A stretch of 64,000 nucleotides of DNA, taken from the NCBI RefSeq assembly GCF_900102185.1, contig NZ_LT629690.1, positions 2,728,001 through 2,792,000 on the forward strand, in the 5' to 3' direction. Origin of the DNA: Terriglobus roseus. GTDB taxonomy: Bacteria; Acidobacteriota; Terriglobia; Terriglobales; Acidobacteriaceae. The position numbers and the translations under genes are program-made. Positions 1 to 8,454 of the stretch are shown in pieces. The notes below the pieces were generated by a model. That model was not told the origin of the DNA and did no database searches. It saw nothing but the letters and a program-made list of their open reading frames with translations. The stretch's first letter is position 1. Each line of letters begins with the position of its first letter.

Positions 1-518
1 GCGCCCAACGGATCGGAAACATACGTCACAAAATCCTGTATGGTCCAATCCTTTGCGACCATGCCCATCGCTGAGTTCTGGTGCCACGGATCGCCATCCT
101 GAGCGGCGGGCTTCATCTTCTTCAATCCCTGCGGCCCCACCGTCACCACGTAAGCGGAAGTCTCCTTCGTGCCGGGATGGAACTTCAGCCCGAACCGCTC
201 AGCAAGTAGACCTTGAAGCAACTGCCGCATCCGGTCATCGTTCACAGATGCATCGGCCTTCGCCGTGATGTCATAGTGCTGCTTGTCCATGCCATCCATC
301 TCGACAATTTGCGCGCGCTGCACGTGATACGCGTACTTGATGCAAGTGATAAGCGTCACGTCATGCATGCGCAGCGTACCGTGCGAGATCTCCGTCTCGC
401 CGTCGCGCTCAAACTTCACGCTCTGATTGCTGGGCCGAATGGTGGCCACATCAAAGCTCTCCTGCGCCGAAGCACAGGTGCCGAAAAAAAAGAGCGCAAT
501 CACCATCAGCCGTGTCAT
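1..518 (-). CDS. TIGR03435 family secreted protein (3' end cut by window edge)
   Basis: This is a partial gene: 172 residues are visible and the C-terminus lies beyond the left edge. It starts at an ATG ending at 518, and its N-terminus is a short signal peptide (hydrophobic stretch then CASAQ). Just after comes FDVATIRPS, and further in LLAERFGLKFHPGTKE followed by YVVTVGPQGLKKMK. These are the hallmark segments of TIGR03435, a family greatly expanded in soil Acidobacteria and sometimes linked to TonB/BlaR-type signalling, with no established biochemical role. It diverges from modB across a gap of about 60 bases. The family call is firm; function is unknown. Confidence 0.85.
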   Translation of the reverse strand, partial: MTRLMVIALFFFGTCASAQESFDVATIRPSNQSVKFERDGETEISHGTLRMHDVTLITCIKYAYHVQRAQIVEMDGMDKQHYDITAKADASVNDDRMRQLLQGLLAERFGLKFHPGTKETSAYVVTVGPQGLKKMKPAAQDGDPWHQNSAMGMVAKDWTIQDFVTYVSDPLG

Positions 519-577
519 ACGCAACTCATACGCAATGCGGAACCTTCTGGTTCCATGAGAACGGTACACTCAAACGC

Positions 578-1246
578 GTGGACACAGCCGACCTGCTCCT
601 GACGCTGGAACTGGCAGCCGTAACAACGGCGGTGCTGTTGCTCCTCGCCATCCCCCTGGCAGGCTGGATCGCCTTCGCCCACACGCGCCTGCGTTATGTC
701 GCAGAAGCAATCGTCGCGCTGCCGCTGATCCTTCCGCCCACGGTGCTTGGCTTTTATCTTCTCGTCGGCCTGGGTCCAACAACAACGATAGGGCGAGCGA
801 TCACCAAACTCCTCGGGCATACACTCGCCTTCTCTTTTAGCGGTCTCGTCGTTGGCTCCATCCTCTACAGTCTGCCGTTCGCAGTGCAACCCATCGTCGC
901 CGGTCTGCGAGCTGTTGATCCCACCTATCTTGAAACCGCTGCCACGCTCGGTGCTTCTCCGCGAAGCACCTTCGCGAGAATCGCACTGCCGCTTGCCAAG
1001 AGTTCGTTGCTAACCGCCGGGGTCCTCACGTTTACGCACACGGTTGGCGAATTCGGCGTCGTGCTGATGCTGGGTGGAAGCATCCCCGGTCGCACCCGCA
1101 CGCTCTCAATCGCGCTTTACAACCTGGTAGAAAGCGGCGACTTCACCACCGCCAATACACTCGCGCTCACGCTGCTCGGCTTCTCCACCATCGCGTTGCT
1201 CCTACTCTACGCATTGCCGCTATTCCGGAGGCAGCAACGTGCCTGA
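578..1246 (+). CDS. modB: Molybdate ABC transporter permease ModB
   Basis: Inner-membrane permease of the molybdate importer, 222 residues from a GTG start. I chose this start because an upstream ATG at 512 would overlap the divergent neighbour and would add a polar, non-family N-terminus. About five hydrophobic segments are visible. The cytoplasmic EAA loop that contacts the ATPase is clear (YLETAATLGASPRSTFARIALPL region, roughly residues 120-143). A segment near residue 175 (HTVGEFGVVLMLGGSIPG) is typical of ModB. Its stop lies 8 bases inside modC, so the two are translationally coupled. No modA binding-protein gene is visible; it may lie elsewhere. Confidence 0.93.
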   Translation: MDTADLLLTLELAAVTTAVLLLLAIPLAGWIAFAHTRLRYVAEAIVALPLILPPTVLGFYLLVGLGPTTTIGRAITKLLGHTLAFSFSGLVVGSILYSLPFAVQPIVAGLRAVDPTYLETAATLGASPRSTFARIALPLAKSSLLTAGVLTFTHTVGEFGVVLMLGGSIPGRTRTLSIALYNLVESGDFTTANTLALTLLGFSTIALLLLYALPLFRRQQRA

Positions 1247-1937
1247 GACTCCGCAGCTTCAAGTGCAATGCGACGCCATGATCGGATCCCTGCATATCAA
1301 CGCAGACTTCACAACAACGCATCCATGGACTGTTCTCTTCGGACCATCCGGTTCCGGAAAATCTTCACTGCTGCGCTTCATCGCTGGCTTATGGAAACCA
1401 CAGGAAAGCCACGTGATTCTTGGCGCAGACAACATCACAACAACACCTGTATACAAACGAAAGATCGCATTGGTAGCACAACAACCGGCGCTCTTCCCGC
1501 ACATGACCGTGCGCGAGAACATCGCCTTTGGAACCGAAAGCAACCAGGCAGAATCCATCGCTCAAATGTTCGACCTGTTCGCGCTCAACGCTCTCGCGGA
1601 TGCAAAGCCAGCTACGCTCTCCGGCGGCGAACGTCAGCGAGTCGCCATCGCTCGCGCACTTGCTTCCACACCGCGTCTTCTACTTCTAGATGAAGTCTTC
1701 ACCGGCATGCACCGTACTCAACGCGACACGCTCATGCAGCAGGTTCGAAGTCACTGCGTTGCGCATAACATCGCCGTACTGGCCGTGACGCACGATCTCC
1801 CTGAAGCCCTGGAAGCCGATGAAGTCCTTCGCATCGAATCAGGCCACATTTCGGCGCAAGGCTCTCCTCATGCCGTGCTGTCAGAAGAATGCACAGCATG
1901 GATACAAGGCGTCACTTCGTTGAGGGAGAAGCTGTAG
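1239..1937 (+). CDS. modC: Molybdate ABC transporter ATPase ModC (short form)
   Basis: ATP-binding subunit partnering ModB, 232 residues, GTG start overlapping the modB stop. Walker A is GPSGSGKSS (residues about 35-43), the signature is LSGGERQRVAIARAL, and Walker B is LLLLDE. The protein ends soon after the H-loop (VTHD), so it lacks the C-terminal Mop/TOBE molybdate-sensing domain of full-length ModC (about 350 residues). Immediately after Walker B the usual PFSALD is replaced by VFTGMH, an altered D-loop. The last 26 bases overlap the convergent glycosidase gene. Specificity for molybdate is inferred from ModB. Confidence 0.88.
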   Translation: MPETPQLQVQCDAMIGSLHINADFTTTHPWTVLFGPSGSGKSSLLRFIAGLWKPQESHVILGADNITTTPVYKRKIALVAQQPALFPHMTVRENIAFGTESNQAESIAQMFDLFALNALADAKPATLSGGERQRVAIARALASTPRLLLLDEVFTGMHRTQRDTLMQQVRSHCVAHNIAVLAVTHDLPEALEADEVLRIESGHISAQGSPHAVLSEECTAWIQGVTSLREKL

Positions 1938-2937
1938 CCCCAGAAGAATCCGGGATGACATAAGGCCGTCCCTGCCGCCACCCGATCTCCACCTTTGACA
2001 GATGATAGGTTTTGCCACCATCGTCATTACCCTGAAAAAACAGAAACGTGCGATTGCCAACCTGCAACACACCAGGATGGCCTGACTCAGAACTGTTCCA
2101 ACTTCCCTTCGCTCCATTCGTCAGCAGAGGCTCGTCGCTCAAGCGCGTGAAGTGAATGCCATCATGGCTGCGCGCCACGCCGATCTGTTGGGGCTCGTTA
2201 TTCCATCCGCCCGCATAAAACAGGTAATAGAAACCATCATGCTCCACCACGGACGGCGCCTCGGTGCAGATGTGTTCCCACGGCAATTCCGGCGTGAGTG
2301 TGGGCAAATCCACGCTCACATCCGTCCAGTCGCCGCGCGTAAGCTTTGCATGTCTTGGAGCAGAAGCTGCGCCGATGATCTGTTTATGCATCTGCGGGTC
2401 GCGAGTCGCGAAGTACATCATGATGCGATCCGGCATTACCGTCACTTCCGCATCAATGGCACGTCCCACACTCCACGCCATCTTCGTCGGGTGATAGACG
2501 GGATTGGCGGCATCCTTCACAAACTGGACACCATCCACTGACGTTGCGTGACAGATGCTGTCCTTCGCTCCCTGCCCGTAGGTTTGGTAGAAGAGATGGA
2601 CCACTCCGTCAATCACACGTGCGCCCGGCGCAGCAATGCCGTTCTTCTCAACCGCCTGTGTTTGCGGCAGCTCGCCCACCTTTACCCAGTGCAGTAGGTC
2701 TTTGCTTTCCGCAATGCCAACACCCCATCCGTTCACTTCCGCCGCATTGGGCGACTGATCCGGCACGCCCCCGGGGATCGAGTAATACATCAGGAAGCGG
2801 CCCTTGAACTCAATGACAGATGGGTCTTTCGCGAATGGGTGGTCGAGGCGCGTGCTGTCGGAGTAGTCCATCCGTGACTGCGCGCAGATCGAGATAGACA
2901 CAACCCACAGAAGAAGGGTAAAAAAGCGAAACTTCAT
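1912..2937 (-). CDS. Secreted five-bladed beta-propeller glycosidase (GH43-like)
   Basis: 341 residues with a signal peptide (MKFRFFTLLLWVVSISICAQ). The body repeats the blade pattern of family 43/130-type glycosidases: HPFAKDPSVIEFKGRFLMYYS (acidic residue opening blade 1), GIAAPGARVIDGVVHLFYQ, CTEAPSVVEHDGFYYLFYAGG and a final GHPGVLQVGNRTFLFFQG. The conserved acidic positions DPS and EAPS fit the catalytic layout of these propellers. It is probably exported to act on plant or microbial polysaccharide. Exact family and substrate cannot be fixed by eye. Its 3' end overlaps modC by 26 bases on the opposite strand. Confidence 0.75.
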   Translation of the reverse strand: MKFRFFTLLLWVVSISICAQSRMDYSDSTRLDHPFAKDPSVIEFKGRFLMYYSIPGGVPDQSPNAAEVNGWGVGIAESKDLLHWVKVGELPQTQAVEKNGIAAPGARVIDGVVHLFYQTYGQGAKDSICHATSVDGVQFVKDAANPVYHPTKMAWSVGRAIDAEVTVMPDRIMMYFATRDPQMHKQIIGAASAPRHAKLTRGDWTDVSVDLPTLTPELPWEHICTEAPSVVEHDGFYYLFYAGGWNNEPQQIGVARSHDGIHFTRLSDEPLLTNGAKGSWNSSESGHPGVLQVGNRTFLFFQGNDDGGKTYHLSKVEIGWRQGRPYVIPDSSGATASPSTK

Positions 2938-2984
2938 GATGGTGCGGAAGTATATCTAGCGCTGTATCCGAACGTCAGCAAGAG

Positions 2985-4019
2985 CTACGCAACGTTAACC
3001 GGCTCCTGCTCCAACTCAATCCCAAACTTCAGCCGCACTGTCGCGATAATCTGCTCACGCAGCGCAATGATGTCCGCAGCCGTGGCTTCTCCGCGATTGA
3101 TCACGGCCAGCGTATGCCGCGATGAAATGCCCGCACGTCCCATCGCATAGCCGCGCACAAAGCCTGCCTGTTCCAGCAACCATGCAGCGGGCAGCTTGAT
3201 CATGCCCTCACCGGCAGGCCAGTGCGGCACAGCATCCACACCAATTCCCGCAGCCTCTGAAACCTTCAGAAGGATTTCTTTTGGCACGATCGGATTGCGA
3301 AAGAACGAGCCCGCCGAACGCGAGTTGGGATCACCCGCATCCACCACCATGCCCTTGCCACGGCGAATCACACGCACAGCTTCCGCGACCTCTGCCAACG
3401 AAGGCTGAGGCTTCCCCTCAAAGTGCTTGCGCAGGTCAGCGTACTTCAGACACGGCGCACCGCCAGCACGCAGCCGGAAGTCCACACGCGTGACAATGTA
3501 GCGACCACGGTCCGTCGTATTGAAACGGCTAGTGCGATACGCAAATCCGCAAGCTTCATTGCTCAGATCGACATACTGTCCCGTGACTGTATCGAAGCAA
3601 CGAACAGACACAATCGTCTCGCTGACTTCCTGGCCATACGCGCCCACATTCTGCACTGGGGTTCCGCCAACCGTCCCGGGAATTCCCGCCAGACACTCAA
3701 TGCCCTGCAAACCCGCGTCTACGGTTTGCTGCACGAAATCATCCCAAACAACGCCGGCGCCCACGCGCAGTACATCGCCCTCACGCTCCACGCCGGTGAT
3801 GGCCATCTGCAGCACCAACCCCGGAAATCCTTCATCGGAAACCAGCAGATTGCTCCCGCCGCCCAGCACAAACAGCGGAAGGGCTTCCTTGCGAGCAAAC
3901 TCGCTCAGAATCAGTACCTCCCACTCGTTTTGGCAGCGATAGAACCGTGCCGCAGGCCCTCCAACTCCCAGCGTCGTCAATGGCGCAAGTGGGATTTCCT
4001 TCTGAATATCAATCTGCAT
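2985..4019 (-). CDS. murB: UDP-N-acetylenolpyruvoylglucosamine reductase MurB
   Basis: FAD enzyme that reduces the enolpyruvyl group to make UDP-MurNAc in peptidoglycan synthesis; cytoplasmic. 344 residues from the ATG ending at 4019, preceded by AAAGGG with about six bases of spacing; longer frames upstream add a non-family leader and run towards the divergent gene. Visible motifs: TTLGVGGPA near the start, GGGSNLLVSD (FAD binding, about residue 53), the GIPGTVGGTPVQNVGAYG loop, YRTSRF (type I MurB substrate loop, about residue 160) and SAGSFFRNP with the proton-donor serine (about residue 235). Length matches E. coli-type MurB. Confidence 0.95.
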   Translation of the reverse strand: MQIDIQKEIPLAPLTTLGVGGPAARFYRCQNEWEVLILSEFARKEALPLFVLGGGSNLLVSDEGFPGLVLQMAITGVEREGDVLRVGAGVVWDDFVQQTVDAGLQGIECLAGIPGTVGGTPVQNVGAYGQEVSETIVSVRCFDTVTGQYVDLSNEACGFAYRTSRFNTTDRGRYIVTRVDFRLRAGGAPCLKYADLRKHFEGKPQPSLAEVAEAVRVIRRGKGMVVDAGDPNSRSAGSFFRNPIVPKEILLKVSEAAGIGVDAVPHWPAGEGMIKLPAAWLLEQAGFVRGYAMGRAGISSRHTLAVINRGEATAADIIALREQIIATVRLKFGIELEQEPVNVA

Positions 4020-4123
4020 CGGCATCCCTTTGAGGCTACCAGTCCGCGAATCCTGCAGCGCTCCGGCGCATCCAGTTAGAATCAATACAGACACGGCCGC
4101 GGACCTTCACCCCGCCTTGGCCC

Positions 4124-4128
4124 GGAGG
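4124..4128 (+). promoter_or_regulatory. Ribosome binding site of bacilliredoxin gene
   Basis: A perfect GGAGG lies eight bases before the ATG at 4137 and fixes that start. Confidence 0.8.
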
Positions 4129-4136
4129 AAACACAC

Positions 4137-4562
4137 ATGTACCCAGAGATTATGGTGATCCCGATGCGCGAGGAATTGACCCGCGCCGGTATTCAGGAAG
4201 CGCGCACCAGCGCGGAAGTCGATCAGGCGCTGGCACAGCCCGGAACCACCATGGTTGTTGTGAACAGCATCTGCGGATGCGCTGCGGGCAAGATGCGCCC
4301 CGGCGTTCGTATGGCCATGCAGCACGGCACCACCCCGGATCACAGCATTACCGTATTCGCTGGACAGGACCGCGAAGCCACGGAAAAGGCACGCGGCTAC
4401 TTCGGCGGCCACCCGCCGACCTCGCCCGCCATCGCCATCCTGCGCGACGGCCAGTTGGTGTACCTGATGCAGCGTTCCGCCATTGAATCGGCCAACGCAC
4501 CTGCCATTGCGCAGGAGCTGGCACGTGCATTCGATGTGCACTGCGCTAAGGCAACCGCGTAA
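4137..4562 (+). CDS. BrxA/BrxB family bacilliredoxin
   Basis: 141-residue thioredoxin-fold protein of the YphP/YqiW type. The CGC active site is visible in [10 protein letters not shown] (about residue 50), followed by the family segment [10 protein letters not shown] and the late [12 protein letters not shown]. In Bacillus these proteins remove bacillithiol from oxidised protein thiols; members are also common in bacteria without proven bacillithiol, so the partner thiol here is unknown. It is cytoplasmic (no signal). It diverges from murB and is followed by a strong terminator, so it is probably monocistronic. Confidence 0.9.
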   Translation: MYPEIMVIPMREELTRAGIQEARTSAEVDQALAQPGTTMVVVNSICGCAAGKMRPGVRMAMQHGTTPDHSITVFAGQDREATEKARGYFGGHPPTSPAIAILRDGQLVYLMQRSAIESANAPAIAQELARAFDVHCAKATA

Positions 4563-4584
4563 GTTCCGCAGTACAAAGAAGTTC

Positions 4585-4620
4585 GAAAACGGGAAGGCTT
4601 CGGCCTTCCTGTTTTCTTTT
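4585..4620 (+). terminator. Rho-independent terminator after bacilliredoxin
   Basis: GGAAGGC-TTCG-GCCTTCC forms a stem with a UUCG tetraloop (4592-4609). It is extended by flanking GAAAAC/GTTTTC pairing (4585-4590 with 4611-4616) and followed by a T-rich tail. Confidence 0.85.
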
Positions 4621-4669
4621 GCCTCACCTTCTTACGCCTGCGGACGATAAGGTAAGTGTGAGCCCGCCG

Positions 4670-4873
4670 ATGTTTCACCCCGTGCCCACGCCTGCCGTTG
4701 CGGATCGCGTTGACCTGCGATCGTGGCGGCTCGACCAGGTCGTACGCGGACACGTACTTGCCGTACTGCACCGTTGCGATGGGAACAAGCTGCGAGCGGC
4801 CGAGGTGCTCGGCATCAGCCGTTCCACGCTTTACCGCATGTTGGACTCATTCACCGTAATGGTGTCCACCTGA
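4670..4873 (+). CDS. Small Fis-type helix-turn-helix protein
   Basis: 67 residues from the ATG at 4670. The C-terminal half, [20 protein letters not shown], is a textbook Fis/NtrC-type helix-turn-helix, normally the last 40 residues of sigma-54 activators. Here it stands alone behind about 25 residues without recognisable fold, so it is either a minimal Fis-like DNA-binding protein or a remnant of a larger regulator. A nearby GTG at 4657 is an alternative start. It lies 50 bases before the DUF885 gene on the same strand. Targets unknown. Confidence 0.6.
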   Translation: MFHPVPTPAVADRVDLRSWRLDQVVRGHVLAVLHRCDGNKLRAAEVLGISRSTLYRMLDSFTVMVST

Positions 4874-4922
4874 GGACAATCAGGGCCGCAGTGTCAGCGC
4901 AGAATCCGCTACACTGCGGCTC

Positions 4923-6722
4923 ATGCGCTTTCTTCTTCCCCTCGCAGCAGCAGCCCTTTCTGTAACCCTGCCCATGCAGTCCATCGCACAGGCTCCGCGC
5001 GCCGCAGCCACCAGCGTGGCTGACCGTTCCCGCGCGTTGAACCGCCTGTTTGAGGACTACTGGCAGTGGACGCTGAAGCAGTCGCCGGAAACAGCCACAT
5101 CTGTCGGCGACACCCGCTACAACGACCGCTGGAGCGACTACAGCGCCGCCGTCTTCAATGCCAATCTGCAGCATGAAGCCGAACTCATCGCACAGCTTGG
5201 CGCCATCGACACCAATGGCCTTCCTGAGCAGGAGCAGCTCTCTGCCACGCTCCTAATGAAGCAGTTCATTGACGATCAGGAAGGCGCACGCTTCAAGCCC
5301 TGGGAGATGCCGGTAAACCAGTTCGGCGGCCCACAACTCACCTTCCTGCAGATCATCAACATGATGCCCTTCGCCACCGTGAAGGACTATGACGACTACA
5401 TCGCCCGCCTCAACGCCATCCCTGCCGTCTTCATGCAGGTGCAGGAATCCATGGACGCTGGCGTGCAGGACAGCCGCACGGTGCCCCAGATGCTTATGGA
5501 GAAGGCGCAAGCCCAGATCCAGAAGATTGCCGCAGCCAAGCCTGAAGAGAACGCGTTTGCGGGCCCACTGGCCAAGATGCCAGCCTCCATCTCAGCGGCT
5601 GACCAGAAGCGCATTCGCAAGGACGCAATGGATGCCATCACGCAGAAGGTTCTGCCCAGCTACGACCGCTTCGGTCGTTACCTGAAGGCGCAGTACATCC
5701 CCAAATGCCGCACCACGCTGGGTGCATCGGCGCTGCCTGACGGCAAGGCATATTACGAGTTCCAGATCCGTACCCTTACCACCACCAACCGCACCGCCGA
5801 CCAGATTCATCAACTCGGCCTGGATGAGGTGAAGCGCGACGAAACCGAAATGCTCGCCATTGCGAAGAAGTTCAACTTCAATGATCTGAAGAGCTTCAAC
5901 GACCATCTCAAGAACGATCCAAAGCAGCACCCCACTTCTGCAGAGCAGTTGCTGGATGCCTATAAGAAGCCGCTCGCCGCAATGCAGGCGAAGCTACCCG
6001 AACTCTTCGGTCGCCTGCCGAAGGCTCCGCTGGAAGTAAAGCCCACGCCTGACTTCCGCGCCGCCAACTCCGCACCGGCTGACTACGAACAGGGCACGCC
6101 AGACGGAAAGCGCCCCGGCGTCTTCAACGCCAACACCTACAACTTTGCAGGTCGCACCCTCTTCACCACGGAAGCCATCGCGTATCACGAAGGTATCCCC
6201 GGCCATCACCTGCAAATCTCCATCTCGCAGGAGCTAACCGGCATCCCCGAATTCCGCAAGGAAGGCGGCTACACCGCATACCAGGAAGGCTGGGGCCTCT
6301 ACGCTGAACATCTGGGCAAGGACGCAGGCTTCTATCAGGACCCGCTTAGCGACTATGGTCGCCTGCAGGCTGACATCTGGCGCGCCATTCGTCTCGTTGT
6401 GGATACCGGCGTACACAGCAAGGGCTGGACACGTCAGCAGATGGTGGATTACTTCCACGAACACTCCGCTGTGGATGAACCATCGGTACAGGCTGAAGTT
6501 GACCGCTACATCGCATGGCCCGCACAGGCCCTCGCTTACAAGAGCGGCCAATTGAAGATTCTGGAACTGCGCGAACGTGCGAAACAGAAGTTGGGCGCAA
6601 AGTTCGACATCCGCAACTTCCACGATGAAGTCCTCGACTCTGGTGCGCTACCGCTCGACATTCTTGAGAAGCGTGTAGACACATGGATTGCAGCAGGCGG
6701 CCCACCGCAGCCCAAATCGTAG
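4923..6722 (+). CDS. DUF885 family secreted hydrolase
   Basis: 599 residues with a signal peptide (MRFLLPLAAAALSVTLPMQSIAQA). The protein is DUF885: LFEDYWQWTLKQSPETATSVG at the start, FNANTYNF about two thirds along, then EAIAYHEGIPGHHLQ (about residue 420), an HExxxH-like zinc site, and AYQEGWGLYAE. The family resembles M32-like zinc peptidases, and acidobacterial genomes carry several copies. It is probably exported to the periplasm. The substrate is unknown. A strong hairpin follows the stop. Confidence 0.88.
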   Translation: MRFLLPLAAAALSVTLPMQSIAQAPRAAATSVADRSRALNRLFEDYWQWTLKQSPETATSVGDTRYNDRWSDYSAAVFNANLQHEAELIAQLGAIDTNGLPEQEQLSATLLMKQFIDDQEGARFKPWEMPVNQFGGPQLTFLQIINMMPFATVKDYDDYIARLNAIPAVFMQVQESMDAGVQDSRTVPQMLMEKAQAQIQKIAAAKPEENAFAGPLAKMPASISAADQKRIRKDAMDAITQKVLPSYDRFGRYLKAQYIPKCRTTLGASALPDGKAYYEFQIRTLTTTNRTADQIHQLGLDEVKRDETEMLAIAKKFNFNDLKSFNDHLKNDPKQHPTSAEQLLDAYKKPLAAMQAKLPELFGRLPKAPLEVKPTPDFRAANSAPADYEQGTPDGKRPGVFNANTYNFAGRTLFTTEAIAYHEGIPGHHLQISISQELTGIPEFRKEGGYTAYQEGWGLYAEHLGKDAGFYQDPLSDYGRLQADIWRAIRLVVDTGVHSKGWTRQQMVDYFHEHSAVDEPSVQAEVDRYIAWPAQALAYKSGQLKILELRERAKQKLGAKFDIRNFHDEVLDSGALPLDILEKRVDTWIAAGGPPQPKS

Positions 6723-6732
6723 CTCCTATCGC

Positions 6733-6777
6733 AATTCCGCACTCCATCGAGTTCTCGAGGAGTGCGGAATTCTATTT
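6733..6777 (+). terminator. Terminator after DUF885 gene
   Basis: A 13-bp stem AATTCCGCACTCC (6733-6745) pairs with GGAGTGCGGAATT (6759-6771). An inner TCGAG/CTCGA stem sits in its loop, and TCTATTT follows. Confidence 0.8.
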
Positions 6778-6806
6778 AGTGGATGAATTAGGCAAGGACA
6801 GCCAAC

Positions 6807-7628
6807 ATGAAGCTCGGCATCATCAACAGCGCATTCAATCAAGTGGGCATGGACACGGTGACGGGTCTGGAGCACATCGCGCGCATTGGCTTCGATTGTG
6901 TCGACATCTTCACTGAAGCTATGACCATAACGCCGGAAGAGAGGCGTTCAATTGCTGATACGTGCGAACGCCGCGACCTGCCGATTGTCTCGCTGCCGGT
7001 CGTCGCGACGGGCTTGATTGACTTCAACGATCCCGTGCGCGAATTCCATGTAGAACGCTGTAAGAAGTTTCTGCAGCTTGCCTCAGATTTTCAGGCGAAA
7101 AATATCGTTCTGGTATTGGGCGAATACATCTGGCAGCGCGAGGTAATTCCGCCAGAAGACCAATGGCGATGGGCCATTGAGACATGCCGAATATTGGGTG
7201 ACGATGCTGGAGCGAAGGGCTTGGATATCGCGCTAGAGCTTGAGCCTTTTCGATTGAGCCTGCTTAACAACGTAAGCGAAATGGCGCGGTTTCTTAGCGA
7301 ATGTAATCATCCGCACGTTCGCGCCAATATCGACATTAGCCATCTTGTTCTTTCAGACTGCGGACCGGATTCGCTTTCCCAACTACAAGGAAAAGCGGTT
7401 CACGTTCACATCAGCGATTGCGACGGCAAGGTACACGGGGATCTGCCTCCGGGGCGCGGCGTGGTGAAGTTTCACCCCTATCTGCAAGCCATCAAGGAAC
7501 AGGCGATCGATGGTGCGGTATCCATTGAGCTGGAGTACGCTCCCGATCCCGCCAACATTGTTGCCTGGGTGGAAGAAGCGTATCGCGAAACAGATCGCCT
7601 GATGCGATTGTGCGACCTGCGCTCCTAA
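6807..7628 (+). CDS. Sugar phosphate isomerase/epimerase, TIM barrel (AP endonuclease 2 fold)
   Basis: 273 residues with no signal peptide. Layout fits the xylose isomerase-like TIM barrel: MKLGIINSAF at strand 1, then IVLVLGEYIW, IALELEPF (metal-binding Glu), VRANIDISHL (Asp/His pair), AVHVHISDCDGK (His) and a late AVSIELEY (Glu). These acidic and histidine residues are the usual divalent metal ligands. Such enzymes isomerise or epimerise ketoses, hydroxypyruvate or inositol derivatives; the substrate cannot be told from sequence. AAGGA about nine bases upstream supports the start. It is flanked by terminators and the convergent recO, so it is probably a single-gene unit. Confidence 0.8.
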   Translation: MKLGIINSAFNQVGMDTVTGLEHIARIGFDCVDIFTEAMTITPEERRSIADTCERRDLPIVSLPVVATGLIDFNDPVREFHVERCKKFLQLASDFQAKNIVLVLGEYIWQREVIPPEDQWRWAIETCRILGDDAGAKGLDIALELEPFRLSLLNNVSEMARFLSECNHPHVRANIDISHLVLSDCGPDSLSQLQGKAVHVHISDCDGKVHGDLPPGRGVVKFHPYLQAIKEQAIDGAVSIELEYAPDPANIVAWVEEAYRETDRLMRLCDLRS

Positions 7629-7638
7629 CGCGAGTCAC

Positions 7639-8382
7639 TTACAACGTTGCCAGCACACGAGCACTTTTCAATCGCTCTTCCAGATGCCGTTCGAGCACAC
7701 TCACCGCGAACCGCCGCAACTGCTGCAACGCGGCGCGTGAAAGCTCTCCCTCTTCAATCAACTGCGGCAAAGGTTCGCGGAAGATACGAGCGGCAGCAGC
7801 AATCGCCTCAGCAGGCAACAACACAGAGCCCTGAGGCCGCTTTCCTTCACTGAACACGCCATCCCTCAGCGGCGAGTAATACACCGCGCGATTCCGCAGG
7901 GACTCGCCACTCAAAGCACAACGCCCAAGGTCCGGCATCCACCCCAACAGTCGTGTAATCCAAAGCGCGAAGTATGTCGCGGAAACTGCCGTTGTCCCTC
8001 GCCGCAGCATTGGCGCAACCGCCGCGGCCAGACGAAACACATCATCCTCCGGCGCGTGGTCTGGCAGCGCGCCTTCCAGAATCTCCGCCAGAAAAGCCAG
8101 CCCCGCTGCACGCGTGTAGTCCACTGGATCCCGCAAGGGCGACCACACAATCTCCAGCCGTTCCAGCCGCACCACATCCTGCTTTGGCCGCTCTACCCAC
8201 GCCGCCTGCACCTGCGTCATGGGCTCCAACGCCCCGCCGAAGCGCCGCCGCGACTTCATGGCATGCCGCGCCACGCCACGCACCACGCCCTGCTCGCGCG
8301 TGAAGAACGCAACCATCAGGTCTGCCTCAGCGAAAGGCCATGTGCGAAGGACTATCGCCTCGGATTGATGCGCGGTAGGCAC
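7639..8382 (-). CDS. recO: DNA repair protein RecO
   Basis: 247 residues, GTG start. RecO loads RecA on gapped DNA with RecR and anneals SSB-coated strands. The N-terminal OB fold shows SEAIVLRTWPFAEADLMVAFFTREQGVVRGVARHA, and the helical domain carries LRDPVDYTRAAGLAFLAEIL. The C-terminal part that in many RecO proteins holds a four-cysteine zinc site here has one cysteine only (GRCALSGE), so zinc binding is lost. The gene lies just beyond the ferredoxin terminator on the same strand. Confidence 0.9.
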   Translation of the reverse strand: MPTAHQSEAIVLRTWPFAEADLMVAFFTREQGVVRGVARHAMKSRRRFGGALEPMTQVQAAWVERPKQDVVRLERLEIVWSPLRDPVDYTRAAGLAFLAEILEGALPDHAPEDDVFRLAAAVAPMLRRGTTAVSATYFALWITRLLGWMPDLGRCALSGESLRNRAVYYSPLRDGVFSEGKRPQGSVLLPAEAIAAAARIFREPLPQLIEEGELSRAALQQLRRFAVSVLERHLEERLKSARVLATL

Positions 8383-8406
8383 TCATCTCATTGTGCCGCA
8401 AACGCA

Positions 8407-8434
8407 AAGACGCGCAGCCGAAGCTGCGCGTCTT
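8407..8434 (-). terminator. Terminator after ferredoxin gene
   Basis: A 12-bp stem AAGACGCGCAGC / GCTGCGCGTCTT with a four-base loop (UUCG read on the minus strand), followed by TGCGTTT. It lies between the ferredoxin stop and recO start. Confidence 0.8.
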
Positions 8435-8454
8435 GAAATGCTTGCAAAGAAAAC

